A DNA stretch of 64,000 bases from Vibrio harveyi NBRC 15634 = ATCC 14126 = KCTC 12724 (GTDB lineage: Bacteria; Pseudomonadota; Gammaproteobacteria; Enterobacterales; Vibrionaceae), in the NCBI RefSeq assembly GCF_001591145.1, contig NZ_BCUF01000003.1, positions 124,001 through 188,000 on the forward strand, in the 5' to 3' direction. The notes below the pieces were generated by a model, which had not been told where the DNA came from, searched no databases, and was given only the letters and a program-made list of their open reading frames with translations. A program made the position numbers and the translations under genes. This document shows positions 57,381-64,000 of this stretch, piece by piece (positions within the stretch are counted from its first letter, which is position 1; each line of letters starts with the position of its first letter).

Positions 57381-57630
57381 TTCGAAATAGCGTGCTTTGG
57401 TTTCTGAGAAACAGTTTGCTATGTGGAGGATTGGGAGTATTTGAGTGGAAAACGAAAGAGGTTATTAGGTTCTGAATATACTTTTGATTTACTCAAGAGC
57501 CCAACATTGTCATTCCCTACAAGCGAGGAACGAGCGGGATAGGGAATCTCTAATTATCGTTGTTACTTAGAGAGTGTTGAAACAAGATTCCTGATATCTC
57601 GTAGGTTCTTCGAAATAGCGAGTTTGGTTT
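57381..57630. repeat. Imperfect direct repeats flanking a REP-like palindrome
   Basis: Two copies of a unit containing TTCGAAATAGCG and TTTGGTTT (57381-57403 and 57609-57630) lie 228 bp apart. Between them ATTCCCTA ... TAGGGAAT (57512-57547) forms a palindromic element of the kind scattered in Vibrio genomes. No ORF is credible in the 57351-57681 spacer. Confidence 0.5.
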
Positions 57631-57681
57631 TAACCAGTAGGGTTATTGTTCGAACGACGATGCTTTATGTTCTATGGAGAC

Positions 57682-57711
57682 AAAAAAGGTTGGCACAGAG
57701 CCAACCTTTTC
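57682..57711 (-). terminator. Terminator of lipA
   Basis: The stem AAAAGGTTGGC / GCCAACCTTTT with loop acaga and T-run on the minus strand. Confidence 0.88.
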
Positions 57712-57731
57712 TTATCAAAACAAGCGAGAGC

Positions 57732-58697
57732 TTATTTCACTTCAATACCTTGGGCCTGCATATCAGCATGGTAAGAAGAGCGAACAAATGGACCACACGC
57801 CGCGTGGGTGAAGCCAAGTTCTAGTGCAATCTCTTTTAGCTCATCAAACTCTGAAGGTGGAACGTAACGTTCTACTGGCAAGTGGTGACGGCTTGGTGCT
57901 AGGTACTGACCAAGTGTCAGCATAGTTACGCCATGTGCACGAAGATCTTTTAGTACTTCGACGATCTCTTCTTTGGTTTCACCAAGACCCATCATTAGAC
58001 CTGATTTCGTCGGTACATTTGGATGCTGCTCTTTGAATTTTTGCAGCAATTGCAATGACCACTTGTAGTTCGCGCCTGGGCGAGCTTTACGGTAAAGACG
58101 AGGGGCGGTTTCTAGGTTGTGGTTGAAGACATCCGGCGGGTTGTCTTTCATAAGATCAAGTGCCACGTCCATACGACCACGGAAGTCAGGAACCAGAGTT
58201 TCAATCTTGATGTGCGGGTTTAGTTCGCGAATTTCACGGTTACAGTTAGCAAAATGCTCTGCACCACCATCACGCAAATCATCACGGTCAACAGAAGTGA
58301 TTACAACGTACTTCAGTTTCATGTCTGCGATGGTTTTCGCAAGTTTCTTTGGTTCTTCAGCTTCAACAGCAAGAGGACGACCATGGGCAACGTCACAGAA
58401 AGGACAACGGCGAGTACAGATCGCACCAAGGATCATGAAAGTTGCCGTACCGTGGTTAAAACACTCAGCTAGGTTAGGGCAAGACGCTTCTTCACATACA
58501 GAGTGAAGGTTGTTCTTACGCATTGCTGATTTGATGTCTTGAATACGTTGGCTGTCGGCTGGTAGCTTGATCTTCATCCAATCAGGCTTACGTAGCACTT
58601 CTTTCTGCTCTGTTGGCATGTTCTTTACGGGAATCAATGCCATCTTGTCGGCGTCGCGGTATTTAACGCCTTTTTCCATCTGGATTGGTTTGCTCAT
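57732..58697 (-). CDS. lipA: Lipoyl synthase
   Basis: 321 residues. A radical-SAM enzyme that inserts two sulfurs into protein-bound octanoyl groups. The auxiliary cluster uses C68, C73 and C79; the radical-SAM motif is C94, C98, C101 (CTRRCPFC). It overlaps lipB by four bases. Last gene of the unit. Confidence 0.97.
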   Translation of the reverse strand: MSKPIQMEKGVKYRDADKMALIPVKNMPTEQKEVLRKPDWMKIKLPADSQRIQDIKSAMRKNNLHSVCEEASCPNLAECFNHGTATFMILGAICTRRCPFCDVAHGRPLAVEAEEPKKLAKTIADMKLKYVVITSVDRDDLRDGGAEHFANCNREIRELNPHIKIETLVPDFRGRMDVALDLMKDNPPDVFNHNLETAPRLYRKARPGANYKWSLQLLQKFKEQHPNVPTKSGLMMGLGETKEEIVEVLKDLRAHGVTMLTLGQYLAPSRHHLPVERYVPPSEFDELKEIALELGFTHAACGPFVRSSYHADMQAQGIEVK

Positions 58698-59356
58698 GCT
58701 TTGTTACCTTGAGAAGGTGCTTCTGTGCTGAAATCTACTTGCTCGTAATCAAGCAAAGTAACGAGTTCTTGTATTAGTTGTTTTTCCACGGCTTCGATGT
58801 CTTCAGGACCGCCAACTTGGCTGACTTGAACCATCTCCATTCCTTCGTAGCCACATGGGTTAATACGTAAAAAAGGACCTAAGTCCATATTAACGTTCAA
58901 CGCTAGACCGTGGAATGAGCACCCTTTTCGAATGCGAAGTCCGAGAGAACATATTTTTTTACCGCCGACATAAACGCCAGGGGCATCAGGTCGTGCAGCA
59001 GAATCGATATTGTATGCCTTAAGAGTGTTAATAACGAGGTTCTCGATGTGCGTAACGAGATCTCGCACTCCTAATTTTTTGCGACGTAGGTTGATCAAGA
59101 AGTACGCGACTAATTGACCCGGACCATGATAAGTCACCTGACCGCCACGATCGCTTTGAACAACAGGAATATCTCCGGTATTAATCAGGTGCTCGGCTTT
59201 ACCTGCCTGACCTTGAGTGAATACTGGGTTATGTTCTACCAACCAAACTTCATCAGGCGTGTCGTCTGTGCGTTGGTCAGTAAACTCATGCATCGCCTTC
59301 CATACAGGCTCATAATCTTGGCGTCCAAGTCGTTTCACAACAAGTTGGTGTTGCAT
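58694..59356 (-). CDS. lipB: Octanoyl-ACP:protein N-octanoyltransferase
   Basis: 220 residues. Moves octanoate from acyl carrier protein to E2 and GcvH lysines. Blocks seen: [26 protein letters not shown], and [21 protein letters not shown] with the active cysteine. Coupled to lipA. Confidence 0.95.
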   Translation of the reverse strand: MQHQLVVKRLGRQDYEPVWKAMHEFTDQRTDDTPDEVWLVEHNPVFTQGQAGKAEHLINTGDIPVVQSDRGGQVTYHGPGQLVAYFLINLRRKKLGVRDLVTHIENLVINTLKAYNIDSAARPDAPGVYVGGKKICSLGLRIRKGCSFHGLALNVNMDLGPFLRINPCGYEGMEMVQVSQVGGPEDIEAVEKQLIQELVTLLDYEQVDFSTEAPSQGNKA

Positions 59357-59485
59357 GGGAATTCCTGTCGATAATATATAAAGTTTTTGGATTATAAACC
59401 GGATGACCCTGATGCTCTACAGCTGAGTAACAGATTTTTAACTGAAAGTTCGAGTGGTTTGTATTATCTGTATGATAAATAAAAA

Positions 59486-59515
59486 GAAAGCAGCCGAAGC
59501 TGCTTTCAAAAAAAA
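59486..59515 (-). terminator. Terminator of ybeD
   Basis: The stem GAAAGCAGC / GCTGCTTTC with loop cgaa and A/T runs on both sides, so possibly bidirectional. It separates ybeD from lipB. Confidence 0.8.
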
Positions 59516-59532
59516 TTTAATTTATCAAAAAA

Positions 59533-59811
59533 TTATAGAACCATGCGTACGATGTCGATTTCACCCAGTTCTTTGTATAGGGTTTCAACTTGCTCGATAG
59601 ACGTTGCAGTGATGTTGATAGACACCGAGTGGTAGTTGCCCTTAGCACTTGGTTTTACTGTTGGGCTGTAGTCACCTGGAGCATGGCGCTGGATAACTTC
59701 TAGAACTAGCTCTGGAAGCTCAGGCTTTGCATGACCCATTACCTTGTAAGTAAATGAACAAGGGAACTCAAGCAGGTCTTTCAATTTTGCATCAGAGTTG
59801 ATGGTTAGCAT
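59533..59811 (-). CDS. ybeD: DUF493 family protein YbeD
   Basis: 92 residues. Small ACT-like fold protein (UPF0250); blocks [14 protein letters not shown] and [17 protein letters not shown]. Role unclear. It lies between dacA and lipB as in E. coli. Confidence 0.93.
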
Positions 59812-59881
59812 ATCGGTAACTCCAGTTGGTATTCGTTGCGGTGCGAAATAGTACAGTCAAATTAGGGTGAACTCAAGATTA

Positions 59882-59908
59882 ACAAAGCCGCCCTAGTTGG
59901 CGGCTTTG
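59882..59908 (-). terminator. Terminator of dacA (weak T-run)
   Basis: The stem AAAGCCGCC / GGCGGCTTT with loop ctagtt, 30 bp past the dacA stop. Confidence 0.65.
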
Positions 59909-59937
59909 TAGACTTGTTTGTTGGTCAGAAGCGACTG

Positions 59938-61116
59938 TTAGAAGAAGCTCTTAAACAACAATACGATGTAGTCCCACATGCGGCTAAATAGGCTGCCTTG
60001 GTCTACTGTTTCCAGTGCCATTAGTGGGTACTCAGCAATATCTTCACCATCAATTTGATAGTATAGCTTACCAACTACATCACCTTTCTTAATTGGGGCT
60101 TCAAGTTCTTTTTCAAGTACGAAGCTTGCTTTTAGGTTCTTTGCTTCGCCGCGAGGTAGGGTTACGTAGGTATCTTGATCAAGACCCAGAGCAATGGTGT
60201 CTTTGTTACCCATCCAGATTTTTTCTTCTACGAAAGTTTCACCCGCTTTATGAGGTGCCACTGTTTCGAAGAAACGGAAACCGTAGCTCAGAAGCTTTTT
60301 ACTTTCTGATTTACGTGCATTCGCATCTTTTGTTCCCATCACAACCGCAACTAGGCGCATTTGACCTTCTGTTGCAGAGCTTACTAGGCTATAACCAGCA
60401 TTGCTTGTGTGACCCGTTTTGATACCGTCAACATTCATGCTCTTATCCCACAGTAGACCGTTACGGTTGTACTGAGTGATGCCGTTGTAAGTGAATTTCT
60501 TTTGAGAGTAAATACGGTACTCGTCTGGTACGTCACGGATCAGTGCTTTACCAAGCAGTGCCATATCGTAAGGTGTTGAGTATAGGTTAGGGTTGTCTAG
60601 ACCGTGAACGTTCGCAAAGTGCGTGTTCGTCATACCGATCGTATCCGCCCAAGCATTCATTAGATCAACGAATGCATCTTCTGAACCAGCAATGTGTTCA
60701 GCCATTGCCACACAGGCATCGTTACCAGATTGGATGATGATGCCACGGTTCAGGTCTTTTACTTTTACCGTCGTGCCAACTTCAATGAACATTTTTGAAG
60801 AGTCAGGGAAGTTTTTCGCCCAAGCATTCTTACTGATGGTTACATCATCGTCTTCTGAAATATTACCACGCGCTAGCTCTTGGCCAATTACGTAGCTGGT
60901 CATCATTTTTGTCAGACTAGCAGGAGACAATTTTGTGTTCATCTCTTTCTCAGCCAGAACTTTACCTGAGTTGTAATCCATAAGTACGTAGCCTTTGGCT
61001 GCGATTTGAGGAGCATCTGGGACAACAACTGGTGAAGCAAAAGCAGATTGAGCGATGGTTGCTGATAGTGCAACCGAAGAAACGAGAATAGATTTCACAA
61101 ACTTATTTTTATTCAT
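59938..61116 (-). CDS. dacA: D-alanyl-D-alanine carboxypeptidase (PBP5)
   Basis: 392 residues. Signal peptide 1-28, then the penicillin-binding domain with S67-x-x-K70 (SPASLTKMM), S130-G-N and K233-T-G. The C-terminal beta domain (about 290-370) is followed by an amphipathic helix (VLLFKSFF) that anchors it to the inner membrane. It trims the terminal D-alanine of peptidoglycan stems. Confidence 0.95.
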   Translation of the reverse strand: MNKNKFVKSILVSSVALSATIAQSAFASPVVVPDAPQIAAKGYVLMDYNSGKVLAEKEMNTKLSPASLTKMMTSYVIGQELARGNISEDDDVTISKNAWAKNFPDSSKMFIEVGTTVKVKDLNRGIIIQSGNDACVAMAEHIAGSEDAFVDLMNAWADTIGMTNTHFANVHGLDNPNLYSTPYDMALLGKALIRDVPDEYRIYSQKKFTYNGITQYNRNGLLWDKSMNVDGIKTGHTSNAGYSLVSSATEGQMRLVAVVMGTKDANARKSESKKLLSYGFRFFETVAPHKAGETFVEEKIWMGNKDTIALGLDQDTYVTLPRGEAKNLKASFVLEKELEAPIKKGDVVGKLYYQIDGEDIAEYPLMALETVDQGSLFSRMWDYIVLLFKSFF

Positions 61117-61208
61117 GGTAATTCAAATTTTTTGGTTAACTGTCGACATCTTAACAGAATCCCCACTTATGTAAGAGGGGCTCTGCATAGAAAATCATGA
61201 CACCAAGG

Positions 61209-62012
61209 TCATTTGCCAGTTTTGTGTTTTTTAATAAATGCGGACGAATAGCCGAGCAACTTTACTTTATCCAGTGTGGCTTGCGTCAGAGAATAGTCAG
61301 TATATGGGCCTAACAACAAGCGATACGAACCTTCCGTGGACTCCAAGAAAGTTTCCGTATCCAGCTTTTGACCAAGCTCTTGGCCTAAAGTTCGCGCTCG
61401 ATCTTCATATTTTGAAGAAGCAACCTGAATGACGTACTTAGGATGGGCCGCTAACGACTTTTCATCGGTCGGTTTATCCACCATGATGACTTCGATCTCT
61501 ACGTTCGCCGTCCCAGTTTTCACTACGTCAAGCTTGTAAGCTGCCGCGTAGCTCAAATCAATGATGCGACCCTCATGGAAAGGACCTCGGTCGTTAACTC
61601 GCACAACCGTGGATTTACCATTGTCGGTATTGGTGACTTTCACGTAGCTCGGTAATGGCAGCGTTTTGTGCGCAGCAGTCATCGAGTACATGTCGTAAAT
61701 CTCGCCATTCGAGGTTAAATGACCTTGGAACTTCTTGCCGTACCAAGAGGCACGACCTTTTTCCGTAAAGCCTTTTGCATCACGAACGATTTTGTAGTCT
61801 GAACCTCGAAGGTTGTAATCGCTGTTACCACCTAAGCTGTATGGTTCGTATTTTGGGTGCGCATCCTCAATGTGCTCGACTGATAATGGCTTTTCTGGAG
61901 CTACATCAGATTCAAGTTCATAACGTCCTTCCTGCGTTTTTTGATCGGTGGATGAACAACCCGCCAAAATCAAAGCAGAAAAAACTAAGGAATATAAAGC
62001 GCGTTTTTGCAT
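61209..62012 (-). CDS. rlpA: Septal ring lytic transglycosylase RlpA (lipoprotein)
   Basis: 267 residues. Lipobox LAGC with C19. The double-psi beta-barrel domain (about 85-175) has KGRASWYGKKFQGHLTSNGE (ends cited), AAHKTLPLPSYVKV and VRVNDRGPFHEGRIIDLS; a SPOR domain (about 190-262) binds denuded septal glycan. It starts three bases after rodA, in one operon. Confidence 0.94.
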   Translation of the reverse strand: MQKRALYSLVFSALILAGCSSTDQKTQEGRYELESDVAPEKPLSVEHIEDAHPKYEPYSLGGNSDYNLRGSDYKIVRDAKGFTEKGRASWYGKKFQGHLTSNGEIYDMYSMTAAHKTLPLPSYVKVTNTDNGKSTVVRVNDRGPFHEGRIIDLSYAAAYKLDVVKTGTANVEIEVIMVDKPTDEKSLAAHPKYVIQVASSKYEDRARTLGQELGQKLDTETFLESTEGSYRLLLGPYTDYSLTQATLDKVKLLGYSSAFIKKHKTGK

Positions 62013-62015
62013 GGT

Positions 62016-63137
62016 CTAGGTCGCCTTAGAGAATGCTTTTCGGTGTGTATGGATCGACATAAGAATGCCAAAACCAGCCATCAGTGTCACCATTGAAGTA
62101 CCACCATAACTGATCAACGGTAAAGGTACGCCTACTACAGGTAGGATGCCACTTACCATGCCGATATTTACAAAAATATACACGAAGAAGCTGAGTACAA
62201 TACTGCCCGCCATCATTCGACCAAACGCTGTTTGTGCTTGGCTTGCGAGGTAGAGACCTCGACCGATAATAAATAGGTAGATGGCTAATAGGCAAAGGAA
62301 GCCAATCATACCCCATTCCTCAGCGATTACTGCAAAGATAAAGTCAGTGTGTCGCTCTGGAAGAAATTCTAATTGAGATTGTGTACCTTGCAGCCAACCT
62401 TTGCCTGAAATACCACCAGAGCCGATTGCTATCTTACTTTGGATAATGTGATAGCCGGCACCAAGAGGGTCTGACTCTGGATTAAATAGAGTGCGCACAC
62501 GTACCTTTTGGTATTCGCGCATCAGGAAGAACCACAAAATAGGAATAAAACCACCCAGAGCAATGGCGGCTGCGGCAATGATTTTCCAACTAATACCCGC
62601 AAGGAAGATAACGAAAATACCAGAAGCGGCGATCAGAATTGAAGTACCAAGGTCTGGCTGTTTTGCAATAAGAATGGTTGGTAGGCAAACCATGATTAGT
62701 GCAACAATGAGCGTTTTGAACGTCGGAGGAAGTGGTTGACGACCGATGTAGCGCGCCACCATTAAAGGTACGGCAAGCTTAAGGAGCTCTGAGGGCTGGA
62801 AACGAACAAAGCCAAGATTGAGCCAGCGTTGGGCGCCTTTGGAGGCTTCACCAAAGAAGAGCACGCCAAACAACAGAATAACGCCACCAACAAACATTAA
62901 TGGAGCAAGGCTCTCATAGGTTCTGGGCGAGATTTGTGCCAATACGATCATGACAACCAGTGATAGCACCATGCGCATTGCTTGACGATCCATCATCGCC
63001 AAACTTTGACCACTGGCACTGTACATGATGACAAGACCAAAGCCCATCAAAGCAAAGATGCCGAGTAACAACGGCAAGTCGATATGGAAGCGTTCAAACA
63101 GAGCACGGTTTTTGCCTGTAGAGGGATCCATTTTCAT
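62016..63137 (-). CDS. rodA: Peptidoglycan glycosyltransferase RodA (SEDS)
   Basis: 373 residues with ten membrane segments. SEDS polymerase of the elongation machinery, working with PBP2. The blocks [27 protein letters not shown] and [15 protein letters not shown] are typical. The start is ATG 63137, overlapping the last base of the mrdA stop; a GTG one codon earlier is possible. Confidence 0.96.
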   Translation of the reverse strand: MKMDPSTGKNRALFERFHIDLPLLLGIFALMGFGLVIMYSASGQSLAMMDRQAMRMVLSLVVMIVLAQISPRTYESLAPLMFVGGVILLFGVLFFGEASKGAQRWLNLGFVRFQPSELLKLAVPLMVARYIGRQPLPPTFKTLIVALIMVCLPTILIAKQPDLGTSILIAASGIFVIFLAGISWKIIAAAAIALGGFIPILWFFLMREYQKVRVRTLFNPESDPLGAGYHIIQSKIAIGSGGISGKGWLQGTQSQLEFLPERHTDFIFAVIAEEWGMIGFLCLLAIYLFIIGRGLYLASQAQTAFGRMMAGSIVLSFFVYIFVNIGMVSGILPVVGVPLPLISYGGTSMVTLMAGFGILMSIHTHRKAFSKAT

Positions 63138-64000
63138 CACTGCGCTACCTCTTTCTTCGCATTGTTTTGTTCTTCATCTGACTCGATTTTTTCAGGACCA
63201 AGGATGACACGGTCGAAGATCTTTCTCACAACAGGCGCGCCGTTACTCGAACCACCACCTGCGTTTTCCAGTACCACTGATACGACAACTTTTGGATCAT
63301 CGAATGGCGCAAAACCGGTAAACAACGCGTGGTCACGTAAGTGTTCTGCGACTTCATCTGCGTTGTACTCTTCGTCTTCTGCAAGACCAAATACCTGAGC
63401 GGTCCCTGACTTACCACCAGTTTGGTAATCCATATTATAGAAAGAGCGACGAGCAGTACCTTTTGGACCGTGGTTAACCAAACGCATGCCTTCCTTCGCC
63501 ATATTCCAGTATTTGTCTGGCACATTTTGGATAGGAGGGTAGGTTTCGTATTCAGAGCTTTCTTGCTCCTCAAAGTCGCCACCGTTGTCGATGGTTGCTT
63601 TTAGCAAGTGAGGTGCTGTTACAGCGCCCTCGTTAACCAATACTGAGGTCGCTTTCGCTATCTGCATTGGTGTTGCTGTCCAGTAACCTTGCCCAATACC
63701 AACAGGGATAGTGTCGCCCTTGTACCAAGGTGTTTTATGACGAGCCATTTTCCATTCACGAGTTGGCATATTTGCCTTACTTTCTTCGTAAATGTCGATG
63801 CCCGTATAATCGCCAAAACCAAACATCATCATCCAATTCGATAGGCGATCAATGCCCATGTCGTAGGCAATTTGGTAGAAGAAGGTATCGACGGATTCTT
63901 CAATTGATTTGATGATGTCGACGCGACCATGACCCCAACGTAGCCAGTCACGGAATGGACGAGTATCTGAATTTGGAATTCGCCAGTAACCAGGATCGTT
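63137..64000 (-). CDS. mrdA: Penicillin-binding protein 2, C-terminal part (cut by window end)
   Basis: The last 287 residues are inside the window; the frame stays open to base 64000 ([21 protein letters not shown], cited in part), so the gene begins beyond the edge. The transpeptidase blocks [10 protein letters not shown] (S-x-N region) and KSGTAQ are present; the SxxK serine lies outside. It cross-links side-wall peptidoglycan with RodA. Gene order mrdA-rodA-rlpA-dacA is conserved. Confidence 0.95.
   Translation of the reverse strand, partial: NDPGYWRIPNSDTRPFRDWLRWGHGRVDIIKSIEESVDTFFYQIAYDMGIDRLSNWMMMFGFGDYTGIDIYEESKANMPTREWKMARHKTPWYKGDTIPVGIGQGYWTATPMQIAKATSVLVNEGAVTAPHLLKATIDNGGDFEEQESSEYETYPPIQNVPDKYWNMAKEGMRLVNHGPKGTARRSFYNMDYQTGGKSGTAQVFGLAEDEEYNADEVAEHLRDHALFTGFAPFDDPKVVVSVVLENAGGGSSNGAPVVRKIFDRVILGPEKIESDEEQNNAKKEVAQ

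Noticed and set aside
1..64000. CRISPR array, tRNA, rRNA, IS element or integron site
   Set aside because: No spaced identical repeats, cloverleaf sequences, rRNA cores or transposase frames were seen on either strand.

Overview
The window is a stretch of the main chromosome of a marine Vibrio, most likely of the Harveyi clade (V. parahaemolyticus / V. alginolyticus / V. campbellii group). The evidence is the near-identity, as recalled, of the encoded PomA and PomB to the V. alginolyticus sodium-motor stator, the gamma-proteobacterial Crl and FrsA proteins, a Vibrio-type rib-nusB-thiL-pgpA block, and the mrdA-rodA-rlpA-dacA-ybeD-lipB-lipA order. It is core genome: no rRNA, tRNA, IS element, prophage, integron or CRISPR array was seen. 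Most genes end in clear Rho-independent terminators.

Layout. 1-4.2 kb: a small secreted protein of unknown function, a TonB-dependent receptor with a strong Fur box, and an M14-type desuccinylase/aspartoacylase-like enzyme. 4.5-7.3 kb: a DUF3332 lipoprotein, pepD, and a small transcription unit with a CRP-like site, a 28-codon ORF and a terminator that looks like a dual-function sRNA. 7.6-14.1 kb: purine permease, gpt, frsA, crl, proBA. 14.2-20.4 kb: nrdR-ribD-ribE-ribBX-ribH-nusB-thiL-pgpA. 20.5-23.6 kb (minus): xseB-ispA-dxs. 23.8-27.2 kb: pomAB, thiI. 27.4-30.7 kb: the GcvB small RNA divergent from gcvA, then an alpha/beta hydrolase, a DUF423 protein and rlmM. 30.8-39.1 kb (minus): a secreted nuclease, xni, ppnN, a diguanylate cyclase, a TPR protein with a dead GGDEF domain, queF. 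39.2-44.4 kb: syd, a DUF2310 protein, a periplasmic nucleotidase lipoprotein, a YibE/F membrane protein. 44.4-47.0 kb (minus): metNIQ under a MetJ operator. 47.3-52.3 kb: gmhB and treR-treB-treC. 52.4-55.6 kb (minus): an unrecognised lipoprotein, a ToxR/CadC-like membrane regulator and a YitT protein. 56-57.2 kb: glyA. 57.7-64 kb (minus): lipA-lipB-ybeD, dacA, rlpA, rodA and the 3' part of mrdA (PBP2), cut by the window edge.

How the genes work together. Four promoters carry PurR-like boxes (purine permease, gpt, nucleotidase, glyA), which suggests that purine salvage and one-carbon supply are co-regulated. Trehalose uptake and cleavage are controlled by TreR through two operators, one of which fills the treB promoter spacer. 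Methionine import is controlled by MetJ, and a TonB receptor by Fur. The riboflavin genes form one cluster, but the GTP cyclohydrolase II half of the RibBA-type protein has lost its zinc cysteines, so that step must come from elsewhere in the genome.

The points most worth a second look are the candidate dual-function RNA at 6.94-7.26 kb, the regulator/inverted-repeat/lipoprotein locus at 52.4-55.0 kb, and the TPR/degenerate-GGDEF gene next to an active diguanylate cyclase at 34.2-38.1 kb.
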